From contig DHQV01000050.1 of assembly GCA_002408185.1 (NCBI GenBank), positions 4,331 through 28,277 of the forward strand: a stretch of 23,947 nt of DNA, given 5' to 3'. The stretch comes from Deltaproteobacteria bacterium UBA5329. Lineage in GTDB: Bacteria > Desulfobacterota > Syntrophorhabdia > Syntrophorhabdales > Syntrophorhabdaceae. Of this stretch, positions 1 through 5,782 are shown one piece after another; positions within the stretch are counted from its first letter, which is position 1; each line of letters opens with the position of its first letter. Below the pieces are notes generated by a model. The model did not search any database and was not told the DNA's origin. It saw only the letters and a program-made list of their open reading frames with translations. Made by a program: the position numbers and the translations under genes.

Positions 1-514
1 TTCTCAAAAATGCGGTTTTGCGGCCTGAAGCCGGTCCTTGAGGTCTGCCGGCAGGCACAATTTCATATCCCCCGGGGAATGCCTGTACTATGACCGGGAT
101 CTTATATTCTTCCGAGATAGAAAAGGCGTAGGGAACCGCCTTGCTCAACTCCCCTTCCGTTTCCGTTACGATGAGGGGCAGTTTCGAAAAGAGGCCCACC
201 GGCGTGATCTCTTCCGGATTTTCCTGCACCGCCACGACAACGAAGGAGCCGGCTACCCCTGTATATGCGGAACTCATGACGGGGTCTAAGGCATCGTAAA
301 GCCCCTCCGTCGAGAGGATGCACGCGGTCCTCTTGTCTGCATAGGCCCCCGCGAGGGCAAGCTCATATGCGATCTTCTCGTTCGTCGACAGGTCACAATG
401 AAGCGAGGAAGAACCCGCTGATAATCTGTGTGCCGCGGCCGCTGTCGAGCGGTTCGTGACATAAAGCTGCTGGACATTATTTTCCATCAACAGCCTGACG
501 ATATTTTCATGCAT
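1..514 (-). CDS. IorA-like 2-oxoacid:ferredoxin oxidoreductase alpha subunit, partial
   Basis: Only the first 171 codons are in the window; the frame stays open to base 1, so the 3' part is missing. The start is the ATG at 514, with GGAG nine bases upstream, 16 bases after the aminotransferase stop. Residues about 44-100 resemble the indolepyruvate ferredoxin oxidoreductase alpha subunit: NEKIAYELALAGAYAD, then a DPVMSSAYTGV stretch and a hydrophobic VVVAV strand; later AFSISEEYKIPVIVQ matches the AFELSEKxxxPV region of that family. Such enzymes oxidise aryl-pyruvates to aryl-acetyl-CoA with ferredoxin, or run in reverse, in the cytoplasm. The usual N-terminal YPGTPSSE-like motif is replaced by YVTNRSTAAA, so this is a divergent member and its substrate cannot be read. 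It follows trpB2 and an aminotransferase on the same strand, which fits an aromatic 2-oxoacid. The family call is fairly firm; the specific substrate is inference. Confidence 0.75.
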   Translation of the reverse strand, partial: MHENIVRLLMENNVQQLYVTNRSTAAAAHRLSAGSSSLHCDLSTNEKIAYELALAGAYADKRTACILSTEGLYDALDPVMSSAYTGVAGSFVVVAVQENPEEITPVGLFSKLPLIVTETEGELSKAVPYAFSISEEYKIPVIVQAFPGGYEIVPAGRPQGPASGRKTAFLR

Positions 515-530
515 CCGTGTCTGCTCCTTT

Positions 531-1634
531 TTAGGCCAGTTTTCTCAGGATATCGATCCCCCTGAGAAGGTTCTCCTCGCTGGAAGCGAAAGAAATGCGA
601 ACATGGCTGTCACGTGATGAAAAAACGCTCCCCGGTATGATAAACAGGTTATTGTCCAGTGCCCGCTCCACAAAGGCCATGCCGTCCTTTCCTCCCGGGA
701 CCTCGGGAAAAATGAAGAATGCGCCTTTCGGTTTCACGACGTTGTACTTGTCCCTAATTCCATTATAGATCAGGTCGCGTTTTTTGCGGTACTCGTCGAT
801 CGTCGCGCCCATATCGTAATCGAGGGCGGTCAGGGCCGCCTTCTGCGCGAATGACGTAACGCTGCTGAATGCATACTGCTGCATCGTTATCATGCACTGT
901 ATGACCTCTCTCGGCCCTGCGACATAGCCGAGCCGCCACCCGGTCATCCCCCAGGTTTTCGAGAAGCCTCCGAACGTGATCGTCTTTTCGTACATCTGGC
1001 CCAGGTACGGTTTGGCCGATGCATCTTCATCGAATACAAAACGATCGTAAATATCATCGGAAAATACAATGAGATCTTTTTCCCGTGCCACGCGGGCCAC
1101 CATTTCCAGTTCTTCGCGGGAGTTGACCATGCCCGTGGGATTGTTCGGGCTGTTGACAAGGATTATCCTGGTCCTGTCCGTTATTGCCTTGCGTAATTCC
1201 TCCTCCCGCAGGGTAAAATCAGGATAGGTATTAAAAAAAACGGGCTTTCCGCCCAAAAAAGAAACCTGGTATTCATAGAGGACAAAGTAAGGATCAGGGA
1301 TGACGACCTCCTGCCCGGGATTGAGGGTGGTCATGAGGGCAAGAAGGAGACCGCCCGTGACACCAGCCGTGATAATGACCTCATCGCAGATGATCCCTTT
1401 GGCTTTCAGCTTGAGAAGGACCTTCTCGCGCAGCTCGGGTATCCCTCCCGACGGGGTATATTTGTTGAACCCTTTCTGGATCCATCTTATACCTTCGTTC
1501 TTGACGGCATCGGGTATATCGAAATCAGGCTCCCCGATGCTCAGGTTGATCGGGTCCTTCACCTTTTGTGCCAGATCAAAGATCTTTCTCACCCCCGACG
1601 GCCTGACCTGCATGACCCTGTCCGAAAGCAGCAT
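531..1634 (-). CDS. Class I/II PLP-dependent aminotransferase
   Basis: This 367-residue protein is a fold-type I aminotransferase of the aspartate/aromatic aminotransferase group, transferring an amino group between an amino acid and a 2-oxoacid in the cytoplasm. Visible motifs are the N-terminal LSIGEPDFDIP, NKYTPSGGIPELRE, NSPNNPTG at 161-168, SDDIY at about 192-196, and the PLP lysine K226 in FSKTWGMTGWR. A C-terminal HVRISFA carries the probable carboxylate-binding arginine. The length is normal for the family (about 360-400). The ATG directly abuts the TAG of the upstream small gene (TAGATG), and a GGGGAGG site lies just inside that gene, so translation is probably coupled. Lying between trpB2 and an iorA-like gene, it may interconvert an aromatic amino acid and its 2-oxoacid, for example tryptophan and indolepyruvate. 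That substrate is inferred from context only. Confidence 0.9.
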   Translation of the reverse strand: MLLSDRVMQVRPSGVRKIFDLAQKVKDPINLSIGEPDFDIPDAVKNEGIRWIQKGFNKYTPSGGIPELREKVLLKLKAKGIICDEVIITAGVTGGLLLALMTTLNPGQEVVIPDPYFVLYEYQVSFLGGKPVFFNTYPDFTLREEELRKAITDRTRIILVNSPNNPTGMVNSREELEMVARVAREKDLIVFSDDIYDRFVFDEDASAKPYLGQMYEKTITFGGFSKTWGMTGWRLGYVAGPREVIQCMITMQQYAFSSVTSFAQKAALTALDYDMGATIDEYRKKRDLIYNGIRDKYNVVKPKGAFFIFPEVPGGKDGMAFVERALDNNLFIIPGSVFSSRDSHVRISFASSEENLLRGIDILRKLA

Positions 1635-1871
1635 CTACTTCTTCCTCCCCGCCTCTGATATGGACTCCACGATCCTCTGGAGCCGCGACTTCGGTATCGT
1701 GTTGAAAGCTTTGGCTATTTCTTCGTCAGTAAAATTTGCCTTAAGAATGGCAGCCACGTCAACCCTTTCTTTCCAGCACCCGTACGCGTTCGAACAGGGA
1801 AGACCGTTCTGCGCCTTAAGGCAATAGTCGAAGGTGATGATCATGCCTAATTGGGGACAGTATATCTCCAT
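1635..1871 (-). CDS. Small four-cysteine protein of unknown function
   Basis: A 78-residue protein is encoded immediately upstream of the aminotransferase. I choose the ATG at 1871 because GGAGGC lies about five bases upstream; a longer in-frame start at 1895 would run into a 7-bp repeat array and lacks a good ribosome site. The N-terminal half has four cysteines, C5, C17, C26 and C32, in the pattern CPxLG, then FxYC, then PC, then CW. This looks like a small zinc or iron-sulfur binding module. The C-terminal half is predicted to be helical (TDEEIAKAFNTIPKSRLQRI) and could be a small helix-turn-helix. I recognise the general type as a small cysteine protein seen in deltaproteobacteria but cannot give it a function. 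The abutting TAGATG junction suggests it is co-translated with the aminotransferase. Confidence 0.75.
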   Translation of the reverse strand: MEIYCPQLGMIITFDYCLKAQNGLPCSNAYGCWKERVDVAAILKANFTDEEIAKAFNTIPKSRLQRIVESISEAGRKK

Positions 1872-1890
1872 TTTCGCCTCCGGCGAAGAT

Positions 1891-1918
1891 CGCAAGTCGC
1901 AAGTCGTCAGTCGTAAGG
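1891..1918. repeat. Degenerate 7-bp tandem repeat (array A)
   Basis: Four consecutive heptads lie at 1891-1897, 1898-1904, 1905-1911 and 1912-1918. The first two are CGCAAGT and the others are close variants (CGTCAGT, CGTAAGG). The array sits between the 58-residue gene and the four-cysteine gene. Related arrays are at 2168-2195, 10479-10506, 13490-13503 with 13541-13575, and 14828-14841. Confidence 0.75.
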
Positions 1919-1967
1919 AGTTAAAGACAAAATCTTACGCGTTGTGCGACAAACTTTACGCTTGTTC

Positions 1968-2144
1968 TTATGCCAGGGTCAACAGGGCCTGAATCCCGGC
2001 GCATAAACCGGCATCATCGACCTGAGGTTTTTCATCATCCGGGCTGCGTAATGCCTGTACGCTGCCGTCCTGGAAAATCATGTCGAGATAATTATTTTCA
2101 TTTGAGAGCATCAAACGCCCTTCTAAAATAACTGATGGTATCAT
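1968..2144 (-). CDS. Hypothetical 58-residue protein
   Basis: A short open frame fills most of the space between trpB2 and the four-cysteine gene. It starts at the ATG at 2144, has a strong GAGGAG ribosome site at 2150-2155 with a five-base spacer, and ends with TAA at 1968-1970. The product begins MIPSVILEGRLMLSNENNYL, is acidic in the middle (SPDDEKPQVDDAG), and ends in a short hydrophobic stretch (CAGIQALLTLA). It has no signal peptide or clear membrane segment. I do not recognise it. Support for it being real is the ribosome site, the same-strand position 55 bases after trpB2, and the absence of any other explanation for this interval. It could instead be the remnant of a larger gene. Confidence 0.55.
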   Translation of the reverse strand: MIPSVILEGRLMLSNENNYLDMIFQDGSVQALRSPDDEKPQVDDAGLCAGIQALLTLA

Positions 2145-2167
2145 CTTCTCTCCTCATAATTTTTACA

Positions 2168-2195
2168 CCTTATGACCCACGACTTGCTACTCACG
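2168..2195. repeat. Degenerate 7-bp tandem repeat (array B)
   Basis: Four heptads at 2168-2174, 2175-2181, 2182-2188 and 2189-2195 read, on the minus strand, CGTGAGT, AGCAAGT, CGTGGGT and CATAAGG. They match the heptad type of arrays A and C. The array begins five bases downstream of the trpB2 stop codon. Confidence 0.65.
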
Positions 2196-2199
2196 CCCC

Positions 2200-3552
2200 T
2201 TAAGAAATCTTCTTCAATTCCCTCAACAACTCCTCTATCTCGCCCTCCGGCATGGAATAATCCTGGAGTTTACCGGACAGGAACGCGTCGTATGACGGCA
2301 GGTCGATCGTTCCTTGGCCGGAAAAGTTGAAGAGGATCACCTTTTCTTTGCCCTCTTCCTTTGCCTTCTTCGCCTCGTCTATGGCGCAGGCTATGGCGTG
2401 GTTCGTCTCGGGGGCCGGGATGAAGCCTTCCGTTTGCGCGAAAACGAGGCCTGCGGAAAACGTCTCGATCTGATTGTAAGATCTCGCCTCGATCAGTCCG
2501 TCCGCAAAAACCCTGCTGACGAGCGGGGCCATCCCGTGGTAGCGCAGGCCGCCCGCATGGATTGGGGCGGGAACAAAGGCATGGCCTATGGAATACATCG
2601 GCAAAAGCGGCGTCATTCCGGCGGTATCGCCAAAGTCGTAGACATAGCGGCCTTTCGTAAGGGACGGGCTTGATGTGGGTTCGGACCCGATCACCCGTAT
2701 CTCTTTTCCGTTGATCTTGTCGCGCAGGAATGGAAAGGAAATACCGGCAAAGTTGCTGCCGCCCCCCGCGCACCCTATCACGACATCGGGATATCTTCCG
2801 ATGGACGCAAGCTGCTTCTGGGCCTCGAGACCGATAACGGACTGGTGTAAAAGGACATGGTTGAGGACCGAGCCGAGTGAATATTTTGTGTTCTCTGATG
2901 TAACGGCGTCTTCGATCGCCTCCGATATCGCCATGCCCAGGCTGCCCGGGTGGTCCGGGTTACCTTCGAGAAACTTCCTGCCGGCGGCGGTATCGGGGCT
3001 CGGGCTCGGCACGCACTTGCCGCCCCACGTTTCCATCATGATCCGCCTGTAAGGCTTCTGGTTGAAGCTCACCCGGACCATGTACACCTTGAGTTCCATT
3101 CCGAACTGGTTGCATGCAAATGACAGGGCGCTCCCCCACTGCCCGGCGCCCGTTTCGGTCGTGAGCCTCTTTACCCCTGCTACTTTATTGTAATAGACCT
3201 GTGCGATGGCTGTGTTCGGCTTGTGACTCCCCGGAGGGCTCACGCTTTCATTCTTGTAGTAGATCTGCGCCGGGGTACCGAGAAATTTTTCCAACGCCGT
3301 GGCGCGGCACAATGGCGTGGGCCTCCACATGAGGAGGCGCTCCATCACCTCGTCAGGGATCGTTATGAACCTCTCGGTGCTCATCTCCTGTTCGATGAGA
3401 TTCATAGGGAAAATGGCCTCGAGCATGTCCGGCGTTACGGGTTCGTCTGTCTCGGGGTTGAGCGGCGGAGGCAGGGGTGTCGTTAAGTCCGCCTGTATGT
3501 TGTACCATGCCTTCGGCATGTCCTTATCGCTCAAAAATATCTTTTTTTCCAC
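2200..3552 (-). CDS. trpB: Tryptophan synthase beta-like protein, TrpB2 type
   Basis: This 450-residue PLP enzyme belongs to the TrpB2 (TrpB-like) branch, which condenses indole with serine (or phosphoserine in some archaea) to give tryptophan, generally without a TrpA partner. Visible residues are the PLP lysine K111 in PPGSHKPNTA, the catalytic-glutamate region TETGAGQWG at 132-140, and the phosphate-binding CAGGGSNF loop at 261-268. The N-terminal extension with LPPPLNP and the RPTPL motif at about 77-81 are typical of TrpB2 rather than TrpB1 (about 400 residues). The start is GTG at 3552, with GGAGG at 3558-3562 and a five-base spacer; the nearby ATG at 3557 is out of frame. No trpA or other trp gene is visible. 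It is the first full gene after a leader peptide with four Trp codons and a terminator, so expression is very probably controlled by tryptophan supply. Confidence 0.95.
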   Translation of the reverse strand: MEKKIFLSDKDMPKAWYNIQADLTTPLPPPLNPETDEPVTPDMLEAIFPMNLIEQEMSTERFITIPDEVMERLLMWRPTPLCRATALEKFLGTPAQIYYKNESVSPPGSHKPNTAIAQVYYNKVAGVKRLTTETGAGQWGSALSFACNQFGMELKVYMVRVSFNQKPYRRIMMETWGGKCVPSPSPDTAAGRKFLEGNPDHPGSLGMAISEAIEDAVTSENTKYSLGSVLNHVLLHQSVIGLEAQKQLASIGRYPDVVIGCAGGGSNFAGISFPFLRDKINGKEIRVIGSEPTSSPSLTKGRYVYDFGDTAGMTPLLPMYSIGHAFVPAPIHAGGLRYHGMAPLVSRVFADGLIEARSYNQIETFSAGLVFAQTEGFIPAPETNHAIACAIDEAKKAKEEGKEKVILFNFSGQGTIDLPSYDAFLSGKLQDYSMPEGEIEELLRELKKIS

Positions 3553-3573
3553 AACATCCTCCTTTTGAGTAAT

Positions 3574-3607
3574 AAAAAAGGCCAGGAGTCTTTTGACCCA
3601 TGGCCTT
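3574..3607 (-). terminator. Intrinsic terminator of the trp attenuator
   Basis: On the minus strand, arm 3607-3595 (AAGGCCATGGGTC) pairs with arm 3590-3578 (GACTCCTGGCCTT) around an AAAA loop. Of 13 positions, 11 are Watson-Crick, one is G-U and one is mismatched. A run of six T follows (3579-3574), ending 12 bases before the trpB2 ribosome site. This is a textbook rho-independent terminator placed inside the leader, not at a gene end. Confidence 0.92.
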
Positions 3608-3669
3608 TAAACTTAAACGGCCATGGACGGTGTGAAACCGTCCATGGCCGGAAATTACGGTCTCACACC
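3595..3669 (-). promoter_or_regulatory. Competing hairpins of the tryptophan attenuator
   Basis: Four pairings that cannot all coexist can be drawn in the leader RNA. (i) Segment 3669-3657 pairs with 3641-3629: 12 Watson-Crick pairs plus one G-U. (ii) Arm 3650-3637 pairs perfectly over 14 bp with 3631-3618 around a five-base loop. (iii) Arm 3628-3619 pairs with 3605-3596 (CCATGGCC with GGCCATGG, plus two G-U). (iv) Arm 3607-3595 forms the terminator with 3590-3578. Pairing (i) destroys (ii), which frees (iii), which blocks (iv). The first segment overlaps the stop codon of the leader peptide. The pairings are seen directly; the switching order is inference. Confidence 0.85.
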
Positions 3670-3716
3670 TGATATTTCCGCCACCACCACCAGTTGTTGA
3701 TCTGCCTGTTCACCAT
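3663..3716 (-). CDS. trpL: Tryptophan leader peptide with four consecutive Trp codons
   Basis: The 18-codon frame from ATG 3716 to TGA 3663-3665 encodes MVNRQINNWWWWRKYQV. Four TGG codons in a row occupy 3692-3681. It lies directly before overlapping hairpins and an intrinsic terminator upstream of trpB2, exactly as expected for a ribosome-sensing attenuation leader. No strong ribosome site precedes it (only AAGG at 3727-3724), and the best promoter would start transcription at about the A of the ATG, so it may be translated from a leaderless or nearly leaderless mRNA. The peptide itself is not expected to have a function beyond sensing charged tRNA-Trp. Four Trp codons among 17 are very unlikely by chance. 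Confidence 0.9.
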   Translation of the reverse strand: MVNRQINNWWWWRKYQV

Positions 3717-3722
3717 GATAGT

Positions 3723-3751
3723 ACCTTACACAAAAAAAATTCCCAAGTCAA
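3723..3751 (-). promoter_or_regulatory. Probable promoter of the trpL-trpB2 operon
   Basis: On the minus strand a -35 of TTGACT (3751-3746) and a -10 of TAAGGT (3728-3723) are separated by exactly 17 bases. The -35 is strong and the -10 weak. The predicted start of transcription is near 3716. It is the best sigma-70-like match upstream of the leader. Confidence 0.5.
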
Positions 3752-3773
3752 GAAAGAAGGCTTAAATTCCCTC

Positions 3774-3801
3774 TTGACAAGAACCGGCGACCAATTTTAA
3801 A
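3774..3801 (+). promoter_or_regulatory. Probable promoter of the tetR-RND operon
   Basis: A consensus TTGACA at 3774-3779 is followed after 16 bases by TTTAAA at 3796-3801. The inverted repeat at 3799-3826 overlaps the -10 and the predicted start site, so a bound repressor would block initiation. Confidence 0.5.
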
Positions 3802-3826
3802 CTGTACCGTCTGGACTGTATAGTTT
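3799..3826. promoter_or_regulatory. Candidate TetR-family operator, 28-bp inverted repeat
   Basis: The 28 bases read almost the same on both strands: 22 of 28 positions match the reverse complement. The half-sites run AAACTGTACCGTC on the left and, on the other strand, AAACTATACAGTC. The repeat lies between the -10 and the ribosome site of the TetR gene. TetR-family regulators of efflux operons usually bind such a site to repress themselves and the adjoining pump genes. Confidence 0.75.
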
Positions 3827-3842
3827 CAAAAACGAGGTGATC

Positions 3843-4412
3843 ATGAGTCCCAGGGCCAGTTCTTACGATAACATCATCGACGCGGCGGAAGCCGTCGTTA
3901 TCGAGGCTGGCGCCTCCCACATGACGCTCGATGCCGTCGCGGCAAAGGCAGGCGTGAGCAAGGGAGGTCTGCTCCATCACTTTCCGAACAAGGTATCACT
4001 TCTCATGGCAATGGTGCAGCGCCAGATAAAGATTCATCAGGACGCGAGAAAGAAGATCCTGAAGAATATCCCGAAGGGCCCGTCCCGGGAACTGAAAAGC
4101 TTCATTATCGACGCGCAGAACAAGGATCCCATGCATAACAGGCTCGGCGCGTCAATGTCTGCCGCCGTGGCCCACGATCCCCGCCTCAACGAGCCGATCC
4201 GGAAGGTCGTACGCGACAATTACATGAAATTTACCGCATCCTCTATCGGTTTCGAGAAAGCGGCCATCATCACCCTTGCCGTCGATGGCATGCGGCTGCA
4301 GGAAATGCTTTCCATATCGCCTTTCGACGATGAACAGCGGTCCAGGATATTCGATGAGCTGCTGCGTCTCGTCGATGAGTTCCAGGAAACAAAAAACAAG
4401 GCACAAAAATGA
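3843..4412 (+). CDS. TetR/AcrR-family transcriptional regulator
   Basis: This 189-residue protein has the N-terminal TetR DNA-binding domain: a helix from about residue 8, then the helix-turn-helix LDAVAAKAGVSKGGLLHHF at about 29-47, followed by the usual NKVSLL. The remaining residues form a variable ligand-binding and dimerisation domain with no recognisable ligand signature. I choose the ATG at 3843 because GAGG at 3834-3837 is spaced five bases from it; an in-frame GTG at 3837 lies inside that ribosome site. It is 61 bases upstream of the RND genes on the same strand, and a 28-bp inverted repeat overlaps its promoter. It therefore probably represses itself and the efflux operon until a toxic compound binds. 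The inducer is unknown. Confidence 0.92.
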   Translation: MSPRASSYDNIIDAAEAVVIEAGASHMTLDAVAAKAGVSKGGLLHHFPNKVSLLMAMVQRQIKIHQDARKKILKNIPKGPSRELKSFIIDAQNKDPMHNRLGASMSAAVAHDPRLNEPIRKVVRDNYMKFTASSIGFEKAAIITLAVDGMRLQEMLSISPFDDEQRSRIFDELLRLVDEFQETKNKAQK

Positions 4413-4473
4413 ATGAATTGCCCCCATATCCGATAAACAACAACAAAAAGAAATCAAGAAAAAGAGGTGGCGC

Positions 4474-5769
4474 ATGCGGTATTCCGGCATAACGAAACTT
4501 GTCACTGTCATGGTCCTCGCGACCCTTACCATGGTTGCTGCCGGATGCAAGGGAAAAACAGGGGCTCCGCCTCCGCCTGAGGTCGCTGTCGTTACCCTCC
4601 AACCCGAAAAAGTGACGATCACCACAGAACTGCCCGGACGCGTGTCGGCTTATCTCATAGCCGAGGTGAGGCCGCAGGTGACCGGCATCATCAAGAAACG
4701 TCTCTTTACCGAAGGCGCCGATGTCAAGGCTGGAGAAGTCCTCTACCAGATCGACCCCGCCCCGTATCAGGCGGCGTTCGACAACGCCAGGGCATCGCTC
4801 GCACGCGCCGAGGCCAATCTTCCGCCGATCCGCTCGAAGGCCCAGCGCTATAAGGAACTGGTCGCAATAAAGGCCGTAAGCCAGCAGGAATTCGAGGATG
4901 TGTCAGCGCAGCACATGCAGGCGGAAGCCGACGTGAAATACTGGCAAGCAGCGGTCGAAACGGCCCGCATCAATCTCGATTACACGCGGATCAAGGCCCC
5001 TATAGCGGGGCGCATCGGCAAGTCCGCCGTGACCGTCGGGGCGCTGGCTACGGCCAACCAAGCAACCCCCTTTACAACCATTCAACAGCTCGATCCCGTT
5101 TATGTCGACGCCACTCAGTCAAGCGCCAATTTGCTCCATCTCAAACGCATCCTCGCCTCGGGAAAACTCGTCAACAAAGGACCGGAAAGCGCAAAAGTAA
5201 AACTTCTCCTCGAAGACGGCACGCCGTACGACCAGGAAGGGATCCTGAAATTCTCCGATATCACCGTCGAGCCGAGCACAGGGTCTTACATTGTCAGGAT
5301 AGTCTTCCCCAATCCCAAACATACCCTCATGCCGGGTATGTATGCGCGGCCGGTCGTCATGGAGGGTATTGCCGAAAACGCCCTTCTCGTTCCCCAGCAG
5401 AGTGTGACCCGTGATCCGAAGGGCAATCCGTACGTGCTTGTGGTCAACGGGCAGAACAAGGTCGAGATGCGACCGGTCGTCACTGCGAGGGCCATGGGAG
5501 ACAAGTGGTTTGTATCGTCGGGACTCACGGCCGGAGACAGGGTAATAGTCGAGGGCCTTCAGAAGGCGCCTCCGGGAGCGGTCGTCAACACTGTGCCTTT
5601 TAAGCCGGCAGCAAAACCGGGTGACAGTGCACAGGTCCCGGCGAATGCCTCACCTCCCGCGAAGACGAGCGACACGGCCCCGGCGAAAACGAGCGCCCCG
5701 GCTGAGATGAATCCCCCGCCGAAAACCGAAAGTATAAAACCGGCGGAACAGCCAGCTAAAGCAAAGTGA
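4474..5769 (+). CDS. RND efflux periplasmic adaptor lipoprotein (AcrA/MexA family)
   Basis: A 431-residue membrane fusion protein links an RND pump to an outer-membrane channel in the periplasm. Residues 1-25 are a lipoprotein signal ending VAAGC, with C25 as the lipid-modified cysteine. The order of modules is typical: a first lipoyl half (VRPQVTGIIKKRLFTEGADVKAGEVLYQID, starting at about residue 66), a helical hairpin, a second lipoyl half (KAPIAGRIGKSAVTVGALA), a beta barrel, and a membrane-proximal domain (PQQSVTRDPKGNPYVLVV). The last 50 or so residues form an extended tail rich in Ala, Pro and Lys, longer than in E. coli AcrA (397 residues). The start is supported by AGAGGTGG just upstream. 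The pump gene follows after 13 bases, so the three efflux genes are one operon. Confidence 0.95.
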   Translation: MRYSGITKLVTVMVLATLTMVAAGCKGKTGAPPPPEVAVVTLQPEKVTITTELPGRVSAYLIAEVRPQVTGIIKKRLFTEGADVKAGEVLYQIDPAPYQAAFDNARASLARAEANLPPIRSKAQRYKELVAIKAVSQQEFEDVSAQHMQAEADVKYWQAAVETARINLDYTRIKAPIAGRIGKSAVTVGALATANQATPFTTIQQLDPVYVDATQSSANLLHLKRILASGKLVNKGPESAKVKLLLEDGTPYDQEGILKFSDITVEPSTGSYIVRIVFPNPKHTLMPGMYARPVVMEGIAENALLVPQQSVTRDPKGNPYVLVVNGQNKVEMRPVVTARAMGDKWFVSSGLTAGDRVIVEGLQKAPPGAVVNTVPFKPAAKPGDSAQVPANASPPAKTSDTAPAKTSAPAEMNPPPKTESIKPAEQPAKAK

Positions 5770-5782
5770 GCGGAGGCAATTA

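Noticed and set aside
3553..3716. T-box riboswitch or TRAP-binding site as the basis of Trp control
   Set aside because: No T-box sequence or specifier-loop architecture and no series of spaced GAG/TAG triplets is present; the Trp-codon leader explains the hairpins.
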